DNA of 64,000 nt from NCBI RefSeq assembly GCF_042688525.2, contig NZ_JBHWAB010000001.1, forward strand, positions 2,108,001 through 2,172,000. The letters are read 5' to 3'. Below the pieces are notes generated by a model. That model was given only the letters and a program-made list of their open reading frames with translations. It was not told the origin of the DNA and ran no database searches. Origin of the DNA: Haloimpatiens sp042688525. Its GTDB lineage: Bacteria; Bacillota; Clostridia; Clostridiales; Clostridiaceae. Both the position numbers and the translations under genes were made by a program. Below, piece by piece: positions 53,477 to 61,635 of this stretch; position 1 is the stretch's first letter, and each line of letters begins with the position of its first letter.

Positions 53477-53778
53477 AAAGAGGTATAAGAACAGGAATCC
53501 TTCACTTCCATAACGTACTCTAAGTCTTATTCATATTGAAAAAAAGATTTTTAAATTAATATTCCATAGGAATTAGTAATTTAAAAATAACTTTTTTCAA
53601 ATTCATAAGACTAAGATTACGTAAATGTCGTTCAAAGATTCCTTAATCTTATACCCTTTTTATTTACTGGCAATATACATACTCTATGGCAAAGAATTAC
53701 TAATTGCTTATTTCAAATGTTTCTTATGTAATATATATTTTCTTTCACTATACAATATTTTTGTATTGAGAAAGTTGA
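53448..53778. repeat. Palindromic element, long variant overlapping a gene end
   Basis: GCCAGTAAATAAAAA (53464-53478) and TTTTTATTTACTGGC near 53656-53671 are the outer arms of the long variant also seen at 19675. Between them lie TTCATATTGAAAAAAAG, ATTCC-ATA-GGAAT and CTTTTTTCAAATTC. The right side ends with the standard GAGAAAGTTGAA terminus. The left end lies in the coding sequence of the ATPase gene. Confidence 0.85.
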
Positions 53779-53787
53779 ATAAAGGTA

Positions 53788-53816
53788 GTTACAAAAATAA
53801 AGATTTGTGGTAAAAT
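53788..53816 (+). promoter_or_regulatory. Promoter of the cysS leader transcript
   Basis: GTTACA (53788-53793), a 17-base spacer and TAAAAT (53811-53816), with TG two bases before the -10. Transcription would start about 35-40 bases before the leader peptide. Confidence 0.6.
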
Positions 53817-53860
53817 GATACCAATGTTATATTAAATACTTTTAGAAAGGAGACCGTATT

Positions 53861-53965
53861 ATGTGTTGTTGTTGCTGTTGTTGTTGCTGTTGTAGAATAG
53901 TATCAATAGTTCATAATTTAATAAATAATATTGCTGCGGTCTCAAAAGGAATTAAACTTATTTAA
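53861..53965 (+). CDS. Cys-codon leader peptide of cysS (34 codons, ten consecutive Cys)
   Basis: ATG 53861 follows AAAGGAG. Codons 2-11 are TGT/TGC for Cys; the rest reads RIVSIVHNLINN, then IAAVSKGIKLI. The Shine-Dalgarno segment GAGACCG (53850-53856) is complementary to CGGTCTC (53937-53943). CTGCGGT (53934-53940) is also complementary to ACCGCAG (54060-54066), the 5' arm of the terminator before cysS. These exclusive pairings are those of a classical amino-acid attenuator. When Cys-tRNA is short the ribosome should stall on the Cys run, cover the first segment and allow antitermination. Confidence 0.85.
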   Translation: MCCCCCCCCCCRIVSIVHNLINNIAAVSKGIKLI

Positions 53966-54059
53966 TATAATTCATATTTATGTTTTTAATAATAGATTTG
54001 TATATAATTCATAATCATATGAATTACTAAAATCTATTTGTGAAATAAAAAAGCTATTA

Positions 54060-54092
54060 ACCGCAGGAATATTTTCCTGCGGTTTTATTTTT
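54060..54092 (+). terminator. Attenuator terminator of cysS
   Basis: ACCGCAGGAA (54060-54069) pairs perfectly with TTCCTGCGGT (54074-54083), loop TATT, followed by TTTATTTTT. It ends about 20 bases before the cysS start. It would block cysS transcription unless its 5' arm pairs with 53934-53940. Confidence 0.92.
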
Positions 54093-54110
54093 AGAAAGGA
54101 GATGTACAAT

Positions 54111-55520
54111 TTGGAATTTTATATTTACAACACTTTAAACAGAAAAAAAGAAAAATTTGTACCACTAAATTCAAAAGAGGTTTCATTATATACTTGTGGA
54201 CCTACAGTTTACAATTACGCTCATATTGGTAACTTAAGAACGTATATTTTTGAAGATATACTAAAAAAATCATTAGAATACACAGGTTATAAAGTAAAAC
54301 ATGTTATGAATATAACTGACGTAGGTCATCTTCAATCTGATGGAGATTCCGGAGAAGATAAGATGGCATTGGGGGCAAAACGTGAGAATAAAAGTCCTTG
54401 GGATATTGCAAGATTTTATGAAAAAGCATTTTTTGAAGATTGTAAAAAACTTAATATAAAAAAACCAACAGTTTCTTGTAGAGCTACAGAACACATAGAA
54501 GATATGATAAATCTTATAAAAAAATTAGAAGAAAAAGGGTACACTTATATTGCAAATGGTAATGTATATTACGAAATTGATAAATTTAAAGAATATAATA
54601 AACTGGCAAAATTAAGTATGGATGAATTAGAAGCAGGGAGTAGAATTGAGGTAGATGTTCATAAAAAAAATCCATTAGATTTTGTATTATGGTTTACAAA
54701 TTCAAAATTTACAAATCATATAATGCAGTGGGATTCCCCTTGGGGATGTGGCTTCCCAGGATGGCATGTAGAGTGTTCTGCAATGTCTATAAAATACTTG
54801 GGAGAAAAAATAGATATTCACTGTGGTGGTGTAGATCATATACCAGTACATCATACCAATGAAATAGCACAATCAGAAGCAGCATTAGGACACAATTGGG
54901 TAAATTATTGGATGCATGGAGAATTCCTTGTTTTAGATGGAGGAAAGATGTCAAAATCTAACGGCGATTTCTTAACTTTATCTAGATTAATGGAAGAAGG
55001 ATTCACTCCATTAGACTATAGATATTTTTGCCTTCAATCAAGATATAGAAAACAGCTTGTCTTTAGTTTTGACAGCTTAAAAGAAGCAGCTTCATCTTTA
55101 AGAAAACTTAAAGCTAAGATTAATTTAATAAATGAAAATATAACTAGTAGTGAAAATGTGGATGAAAGTAAAATTAATAATTATAAATTAAAGTTTGAAA
55201 ATCAAATAAGTGATGATTTGAATACTCCAAATGCTTTTACTGTTCTTTATGAAGTTTTAAAAGATAATATGCTTACAAATAAGGAAAAAATCATATTAGT
55301 AGAAGATTTTGATAAAGTTCTTTCATTAGATCTATTAAATTATGAAACTTATAATAAATCAAATGTAGATGAAAATCTTATTAATTCATTAATAGAACAA
55401 AGATGTAAGGCAAGACAGGATAAAGACTGGGCAAAGGCAGATGAAATAAGAGATACACTCAAGGATATGAACATTGAACTTATAGATAGTAAAGAGGGAA
55501 CAACTTGGCGAGAAATATAG
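54111..55520 (+). CDS. cysS: Cysteinyl-tRNA synthetase
   Basis: A class I aminoacyl-tRNA synthetase of 469 residues that charges tRNA-Cys. Signature HIGN at 38-41 in YNYAHIGNLR and KMSKSNGD near 280. Zinc ligands are Cys29 in YTCGPT, Cys in WHVECS and His in the HCGGVDHIPVHHTNE region. The anticodon-binding C-terminal domain ends ELIDSKEGTTWREI. TTG 54111 lies 9 bases after GGAG; the in-frame ATG 54102 touches the ribosome binding site. No T-box is present; instead a Cys-run leader peptide and attenuator precede it. Confidence 0.96.
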   Translation: MEFYIYNTLNRKKEKFVPLNSKEVSLYTCGPTVYNYAHIGNLRTYIFEDILKKSLEYTGYKVKHVMNITDVGHLQSDGDSGEDKMALGAKRENKSPWDIARFYEKAFFEDCKKLNIKKPTVSCRATEHIEDMINLIKKLEEKGYTYIANGNVYYEIDKFKEYNKLAKLSMDELEAGSRIEVDVHKKNPLDFVLWFTNSKFTNHIMQWDSPWGCGFPGWHVECSAMSIKYLGEKIDIHCGGVDHIPVHHTNEIAQSEAALGHNWVNYWMHGEFLVLDGGKMSKSNGDFLTLSRLMEEGFTPLDYRYFCLQSRYRKQLVFSFDSLKEAASSLRKLKAKINLINENITSSENVDESKINNYKLKFENQISDDLNTPNAFTVLYEVLKDNMLTNKEKIILVEDFDKVLSLDLLNYETYNKSNVDENLINSLIEQRCKARQDKDWAKADEIRDTLKDMNIELIDSKEGTTWREI

Positions 55521-55576
55521 AACTATAAAAATAGCCGCTTCGGGAAATGATATATTGCTTAGAAACCTTTCACTTC
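55521..55576. repeat. Palindromic element, left-arm fragment after cysS
   Basis: ATAGCCGCTTCGGGAAATGA, then TATTGCTTAGAAACCTTTCA and CTTC, match the left arm of complete copies. The rest is missing. Downstream (55626-55652) AACAAGAGAGCC/GGCTCCCTTGTT forms a hairpin which may end cysS transcription, though no T-tract follows. Confidence 0.75.
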
Positions 55577-55767
55577 AAAGCTAATTAATAGTTAATAATG
55601 AATAATTTCTGTATTTACACGTAAACAAGAGAGCCTCTCGGCTCCCTTGTTATATTTGGTATATAAGCGTTAGAACGCTATTCTCACTTATTACGAATCA
55701 AATAATTTCTTTATTTAATTTCTTAAATAAGAATGTTGTGAATTAATTATTGTATTAAAGATTATGT

Positions 55768-56262
55768 TCATTTTTTCCACCAAGCTGTTTCTTCTCGGTG
55801 TTCTTCTAAAAAACCACATCGTTGCAAAATTCGTTGTGAGGCGAAACCATCCAAATCGGTTTCAGCAATCACATGAGACACTTTTTCCTGCTTCATAGCC
55901 CAGTTGCACATTGCTTTTACCGCTTCTGTCATATAACCATTGTGTTCAAATTCTTTTCCTAATCCGTATCCTATTTCAACCTCACCATTTTTGTTAGGAA
56001 CGTCCTTAAAATCTGCCGAACCAACAACGATTCTATCTTTCTTGCGAATTAAGAACCAAAAACTGTGCCAAAGGTAATTTGATTTATCCTTTTCGGTAAT
56101 TTCAAGTTGACCCTTTACGATTTCAAGGAAAAATCCCTCCATTGGTTCAGCTTTATAAGTGCAATGAAGTTCTTTTTCAAGTGCATAAATATCTTCAACC
56201 CATAGTTTTAGTTGGTATGAAGTAAGCGGAATCAATTCCAATCGTTCGGTTTCTATTGTCAT
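55768..56262 (-). CDS. GNAT family N-acetyltransferase
   Basis: A 164-residue RimJ/RimL-type acetyltransferase: MTIETERLELIPLTSYQLKL start, VGSADFKDVPNKNGEVEIGY, the acetyl-CoA binding turn GLGKEFEHNGYMTEAVKAMC and the end ASQRILQRCGFLEEHRE. It transfers an acetyl group to a protein N-terminus or small amine; substrate unknown. ATG 56262 is preceded by GGAGGTGC; a GTG nine bases upstream is inside that site. Its codon use (many C- and G-ending codons) is distinctly less AT-rich than that of the neighbours, suggesting acquisition by transfer. It is the only minus-strand gene between cysS and hcp. Confidence 0.88.
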   Translation of the reverse strand: MTIETERLELIPLTSYQLKLWVEDIYALEKELHCTYKAEPMEGFFLEIVKGQLEITEKDKSNYLWHSFWFLIRKKDRIVVGSADFKDVPNKNGEVEIGYGLGKEFEHNGYMTEAVKAMCNWAMKQEKVSHVIAETDLDGFASQRILQRCGFLEEHREETAWWKK

Positions 56263-56600
56263 TTTTTGCACCTCCGCAAAATATAAATAATCTTTATGTC
56301 TTAATATCTAACGATTATGTCTTAATACATTATATCTTTTTACTACTCATTTCAAATATAATACGTCTTTAATACCGGATTGATTATATCACATTTTTCT
56401 ATATTTATACAAATTATTCTATATAACTACACACAATAAGAAAAATTAATAAATTAAACAAAACTCTTGGCCGTTTACTTGAGTTAAAGATAACTAATCA
56501 CGTAGTTTATCATAAAGAAGTAAAAGGTATTAACCTTGATATAATCTATAATTAAGTCAGTAAAATAACCGTCTTATTTTTTTATATTATTTTAAATTCG
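56263..56600. other. Gene-free region between the GNAT gene and hcp operator
   Basis: About 340 AT-rich bases. AAATAACCG and CTTATTTT near 56560-56585 form only a weak hairpin. No ORF, RNA family or repeat was recognised. Confidence 0.5.
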
Positions 56601-56614
56601 GTAACCCATGTTAC
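56601..56614. promoter_or_regulatory. GTAAC-N4-GTTAC operator before hcp (HcpR-like)
   Basis: GTAAC-CCAT-GTTAC within GGTAACCCATGTTACGGACT, about 100 bases before hcp. An almost identical stretch is at 50144. The motif agrees with that recalled for HcpR in clostridia, whose main target is hcp. Confidence 0.75.
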
Positions 56615-56711
56615 GGACTTAATTCAATGATTTTAGTAATATGTAGCTATAGAAACGAGAAAATACAATATAAATAAATGATATTTTAAGAATTGGAAGG
56701 AGAATTGTCAA

Positions 56712-58358
56712 ATGATGTTTTGTTATCAATGTCAAGAAGCAGCCAAAGGAACAGGTTGTACTATTCAAGGAGTATGTGGTAAAAAACCTGAAGTAGCACA
56801 TTTACAAGATTTAATGATATATACACTAAAAGGCATTTCAATTGTGAATATAAAAGCAAAAGAAGCAGGATTAAGTTTTAGAAAAGCAAACAGAATCTTG
56901 ATGGATGGATTGTTTATGACAATTACCAATGCAAACTTTGATAAAGATAAATTTATTGAAAAAATAAAAGAAGCACTTGTTGTAAGAGAAGAAATTAAAT
57001 CAGCATTAATAAATAAGGGGATATCCTTAGAAGGATTACATGATGCTGCATCTTGGAATGCTGAAACTAATGCAGCTATTGAAGCAAAAGCTGACGGCGT
57101 TAATGTAGGAGTTTTAGCAACTGAAAATGAAGATGTTCGTTCATTAAGAGAACTTATTACTTATGGAATTAAAGGTATGGCTGCATATGCAGAACATGCA
57201 TATAATCTTGGATATGAAAATACAGAAGTATTTAATTTTATTGAAAAAGCTTTGGCAGCTACTTTAGATGATAGTTTAGATGCTGATAAATTGATAGCTC
57301 TTACATTAGAAACTGGTAAATATGGTGTAGATGTTATGGCACTACTTGATAAAGCCAATACAGAATCTTATGGTAATCCTGAAATCACAGAAGTTAATAT
57401 AGGAGTTAGAAATAATCCTGCAATACTAGTTTCAGGTCATGATTTAAAAGATTTAGAAGAATTACTTGAACAAACAAAAGGAACTGGAGTAGATGTATAT
57501 ACACACGGTGAAATGCTTCCTGCTCATTACTATCCTGCATTTAAGAAATATGATAACTTTGTAGGTAATTATGGTAATGCATGGTGGAAACAAAATGAGG
57601 AATTTGAAAAGTTCAATGGAGTAATATTATTTACAACAAATTGTATTACACCTCCAAAAGAATCATATTCAGATAGAGTATATACAACAGGGGCATCTGG
57701 TTACCCAGGATTTAAACATATTCCAGATAGAATAAATCAACAACCTAAAGATTTTTCAGAGTTAATAGAACATGCAAAGAAATTATCATCACCAACAGAA
57801 ATTGAAACTGGTAAAATCATAGGTGGATTTGCTCATGAACAAGTATTTGCACTAGCAGATAAAGTTATAGAAGCTGTTAAAAGTGGAGCAATTAAAAAAT
57901 TCTTTGTAATGGCTGGTTGTGATGGAAGAATGAAGAGTAGGGATTACTACGCTGAATTTGCACAAAAACTTCCAAAAGACACTGTAATATTAACAGCAGG
58001 ATGTGCAAAATACAAATATAATAAATTAGACCTTGGAGACATTGGTGGAATTCCAAGAGTTTTAGATGCAGGGCAATGTAATGATTCATATTCACTAGCT
58101 TTAATAGCATTAAAACTTAAAGAAATATTTAAGTTAAATGATATAAATGAATTGCCAATAGCATATAACATTGCATGGTATGAACAAAAGGCAGTTATAG
58201 TACTTCTTGCTTTACTTCACTTAGGAGTAAAAAATATTCACTTAGGACCAACTCTACCTGCATTCTTATCACCAAATGTAGCTAAAGTTTTAGTTGAAAA
58301 CTTTGGTATTGGTGGAATCACAAATGTAGATGATGATTTAAAAATGTTCTTAGGATAA
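56712..58358 (+). CDS. hcp: Hydroxylamine reductase / hybrid-cluster protein
   Basis: A 548-residue cytoplasmic Fe-S protein of class I Hcp. The N-terminal CYQCQEAAKGTGCTIQGVC has the C-x2-C-x8-C-x5-C pattern binding the cubane cluster. Hybrid-cluster ligands are seen in VDVYTHGEMLPAHYY (His, Glu), LFTTNCITPP (Cys), AGCDGRMKSRDYY and LTAGCAKYKY (Cys), and AGQCNDSYS (Cys). It reduces hydroxylamine and more importantly nitric oxide, protecting anaerobes from nitrosative stress. ATG 56712 lies about 9 bases after AAGGAG; the next codon is also ATG. Likely regulated through the site at 56601. Confidence 0.96.
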   Translation: MMFCYQCQEAAKGTGCTIQGVCGKKPEVAHLQDLMIYTLKGISIVNIKAKEAGLSFRKANRILMDGLFMTITNANFDKDKFIEKIKEALVVREEIKSALINKGISLEGLHDAASWNAETNAAIEAKADGVNVGVLATENEDVRSLRELITYGIKGMAAYAEHAYNLGYENTEVFNFIEKALAATLDDSLDADKLIALTLETGKYGVDVMALLDKANTESYGNPEITEVNIGVRNNPAILVSGHDLKDLEELLEQTKGTGVDVYTHGEMLPAHYYPAFKKYDNFVGNYGNAWWKQNEEFEKFNGVILFTTNCITPPKESYSDRVYTTGASGYPGFKHIPDRINQQPKDFSELIEHAKKLSSPTEIETGKIIGGFAHEQVFALADKVIEAVKSGAIKKFFVMAGCDGRMKSRDYYAEFAQKLPKDTVILTAGCAKYKYNKLDLGDIGGIPRVLDAGQCNDSYSLALIALKLKEIFKLNDINELPIAYNIAWYEQKAVIVLLALLHLGVKNIHLGPTLPAFLSPNVAKVLVENFGIGGITNVDDDLKMFLG

Positions 58359-58362
58359 ATTT

Positions 58363-58437
58363 TATTCTTTTAGGCAAAGTGGTCTTATGTTTGATGGGAT
58401 TGTAGGACCAGATACCTGGGAGAAAATAATAAATTAG
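58363..58437 (+). pseudogene. Remnant of a peptidoglycan-binding domain C-terminus
   Basis: Directly after hcp a 24-codon frame without start reads YSFRQSGLMFDGIVGPDTWE, then KIIN and a stop. The FQ...GLxxDGIVGPxTWxxL pattern is the end of PG_binding_1 domains of cell-wall hydrolases. It is the leftover of a lost gene, and shows that hcp has been joined to foreign sequence here. Confidence 0.6.
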
Positions 58438-58445
58438 ATTAAATA

Positions 58446-58486
58446 AAAAATCAGTAGTTTGAGATACAACTACTGATTTTTTTCGT
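58446..58486. terminator. Bidirectional terminator between hcp and CRISPR array 3
   Basis: AAAAATCAGTAGTT (58446-58459) pairs with AACTACTGATTTTT (near 58468-58481), with T residues on both strands. It serves hcp (+) and probably the leftward transcript of array 3 (-). Confidence 0.88.
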
Positions 58487-58550
58487 TTCAAATTTTATAT
58501 GTAATTTCAAAATATAGAATTTATAGTACTTGGGAGAATAATTCATTAAA

Positions 58551-61049
58551 AATTAGATTCCTCATAGGTATTCTAAAAACGATTGACGCGATTATTACAC
58601 AGGCTAAATGAATAGTGCGTTTCAATTCCTCATAGGTATTCTAAAAACAATTTATCAGATTGTATAGGAAAGGTAGCTTATATAAGTTTCAATTCCTCAT
58701 AGGTATTCTAAAAACGTGATAATATGTTAAAAGATATGTTAAAAGAAATGAGTTTCAATTCCTCATAGGTATTCTAAAAACAGTAATAAATATGAATATA
58801 TAGATTCAAATATATCCTAGTTTCAATTCCTCATAGGTATTCTAAAAACGCTAAAGAGTTCATAGGCTACGAATATGAAATGAAGTTTCAATTCCTCATA
58901 GGTATTCTAAAAACTCTAAAAAGAATACCGCAAGAAGAATAATATATTAGTTTCAATTCCTCATAGGTATTCTAAAAACCCTTATGGTATCACATCAGCT
59001 ATTTAAGTTAGAATAAGTTTCAATTCCTCATAGGTATTCTAAAAACCAGTAGAACAAAACGAAGGTAGACAGATTGAAGCATGTTTCAATTCCTCATAGG
59101 TATTCTAAAAACATGCATCATTACATTACAAAGTATGAAGAGAATGGGAGTTTCAATTCCTCATAGGTATTCTAAAAACAGAAATATTCTATTTAAAAGA
59201 GACAATAAAAGATTTTGGTTTCAATTCCTCATAGGTATTCTAAAAACTAAAGGAGGAATGAGTAAATGGATTGGAGAGACATTAGTTTCAATTCCTCATA
59301 GGTATTCTAAAAACTGAACATATCTATTTTGGGAATAAATATAAAAAAAAGTTTCAATTCCTCATAGGTATTCTAAAAACTGTTTTGTAGCTGATGAAGT
59401 TGGAGCTTTTACAACTAAGTTTCAATTCCTCATAGGTATTCTAAAAACACTAATTTATATAGGTATCCTAAAAAGAAAAAGCCAGAGTTTCAATTCCTCA
59501 TAGGTATTCTAAAAACAAAAGCTCTTGTAAGTTTGTTGCTTTCCAACAATTGTAGTTTCAATTCCTCATAGGTATTCTAAAAACGTCAATCCCTGCTCTA
59601 CTCTCTGCATCAATATTACATAGTTTCAATTCCTCATAGGTATTCTAAAAACCCAAACAAACACGCCAAACTGCTAACACCCGTTAGCGTTTCAATTCCT
59701 CATAGGTATTCTAAAAACGATATTAACTTTTGCATTTTTATTTCTCTTTTCTTTGTTTCAATTCCTCATAGGTATTCTAAAAACTGGTTCATGGGAATGT
59801 GATTTTACAATAGAAAGTGTTAGTTTCAATTCCTCATAGGTATTCTAAAAACGTTTTACATTTACAAGTGATTATTCAGATACAATCACAGGTTTCAATT
59901 CCTCATAGGTATTCTAAAAACATTGCCAAACTAAAGAATAAGTCTTACATATAAGATGTTTCAATTCCTCATAGGTATTCTAAAAACATTTTTTAATTTC
60001 TTTTTTACATTCTTCAATTCTGTGTTTCAATTCCTCATAGGTATTCTAAAAACACTATACACAACATATTTTTGTAATATTTAATAATGTTTCAATTCCT
60101 CATAGGTATTCTAAAAACAGTTCAAGATTGAAACCTTCCTTATTGTAAATTTCTTGTTTCAATTCCTCATAGGTATTCTAAAAACAGTATTAAATACTAT
60201 ATAATAAATATAAAAATAGAGGTTTCAATTCCTCATAGGTATTCTAAAAACCCTAAAAGTTAAAGTTGCAAATTGTTTTAACCTTTGTTTCAATTCCTCA
60301 TAGGTATTCTAAAAACATGGCAGGACAATTATTCACATGGATAGAGGAAATTATAGTTTCAATTCCTCATAGGTATTCTAAAAACTAATTTTGGATTTGT
60401 AACCACTGCGTTATTTATTGATGGTTTCAATTCCTCATAGGTATTCTAAAAACGAAGAAGAAAATAAAATGTTGAAGGGGGAAAATAGGTTTCAATTCCT
60501 CATAGGTATTCTAAAAACAAAAAGGCTATGCATTAATACAAAGTTACAATTTAAGTTTCAATTCCTCATAGGTATTCTAAAAACATATAATATGTTTTTA
60601 ATTCTCTCTTAGTAGTTTCAGTTTCAATTCCTCATAGGTATTCTAAAAACACAAGTGTATATTTTATTTTTAATGAAAAAATATAGTTTCAATTCCTCAT
60701 AGGTATTCTAAAAACATGAGAATGTAAACGACTATTTTTATGCAAAAAATGGTTTCAATTCCTCATAGGTATTCTAAAAACTGATTTAGAGGACGCAGGA
60801 ACTACAGGTATATGTTCGTTTCAATTCCTCATAGGTATTCTAAAAACACATACTTCTACAATTTACACATATGAATATAAAAATTGTTTCAATTCCTCAT
60901 AGGTATTCTAAAAACAATTTATATCTTTATTTAGCTCACTTAATTTTGTCGGGTTTCAATTCCTCATAGGTATTCTAAAAACTTAGCATTTGTTCGATTA
61001 TCCCCTCTAAATCAGAATTGTTTCAATTCCTCATAGGTATTCTAAAAAC
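58551..61049 (-). CRISPR. CRISPR array 3 (38 repeats, 37 spacers)
   Basis: Plus-strand repeats read GTTTCAATTCCTCATAGG then TATTCTAAAAAC, the exact reverse complement of the array 1 repeat. Starts run 58551 (degenerate), 58620, 58686, 58752, 58820, 58885, 58950, 59017 onward to 60818, 60886, 60953 and 61020. The degenerate repeat (AATTAGATTCC) is at the left, so the leader is at the right (61050-61255) and transcription is leftward. Spacers are about 35-39 bases. The spacer at 59449-59486 itself contains TATAGGTATCCTAAAAAG, close to part of the repeat. It is the longest array here. Confidence 0.98.
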
Positions 61050-61255
61050 CCGTCCAAGGGGCATTATATCATACTTTGTAAAAATGTTCAATTGTTAACA
61101 AAATGTAAACAAAATATAAGAATGTAAGATTTATGCGGGTTAGCAGATTCGTCGATCCCCGGGGGTTTTTACGCTATTGTGGGTCGACGAAAATCGGAGT
61201 TATATTATAAGTAGTTTTAATCATTAGTTATGATATTAAATTTTTAGTCAAAATC
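61050..61255 (-). promoter_or_regulatory. CRISPR leader of array 3 with its promoter
   Basis: Reverse complement of this stretch closely matches the array 2 leader (2206-2412) throughout. It has the same TTGAAC (61091-61086), 17-base spacer, TATAAT (61068-61063) and the GC-rich inverted repeat (TCGTCGACCC / GGGGATCGACGA, about 61148-61190). The transcript would start within ten bases of the first repeat. Confidence 0.88.
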
Positions 61256-61364
61256 TCGTAAAATCAAAATATGACTTTCTTTAAATTTTTATCTAAAATC
61301 AAATTAAAAATTTCTGTTATTATATAGTCTTTTTATAATTTTCATTATTTTCATATTATTAATA

Positions 61365-61620
61365 CTCAACTTTTAAAATAAAAAACTACTGCTTAGCGAA
61401 GGAAAATGATATATTGCGTAAGAAACCTTTGAACAAAGTTTACAAGTTCTTAGCTTTACGAATTTAAAAAAGTTATTTTTTAATTACTGATTCCTACGGA
61501 ATATTAATTAAAAAATCTTTTTTCAATATGAGTAAAGCTTAGAACTTGTTACTGAAGTGAAAGGTTTCTAAGCAATATATCATTTCCCGTAGCAGCTGTT
61601 TTTCACCTGAGAAAGTTGAG
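61365..61620. repeat. Palindromic element, complete copy between cas6 and array 3
   Basis: Terminal inverted repeats CTCAACTTT and AAAGTTGAG are perfect. Inner arms include GGAAAATGATAT / ATATCATTTCCC, AAGTTCTTAG / CTTAGAACTT, ATTCC-TAC-GGAAT centre and TTTTTTC arms; total 256 bases. It lies between the cas6 stop (61636) and the leader of array 3. Confidence 0.9.
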
Positions 61621-61635
61621 ATTAATATTAATGAA

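Noticed and set aside
53816..54101. T-box riboswitch for cysS
   Set aside because: No T-box core (GGTGGNACCGCG) or specifier-loop elements are visible, and the leader is fully explained by the peptide attenuator.
59081..60612. Open frames of 64-78 codons with repeated FQFLIGILKT / SIPHRYSKN
   Set aside because: They are simply translations of CRISPR repeats and spacers; no ribosome binding sites, and the repetition follows the array unit.
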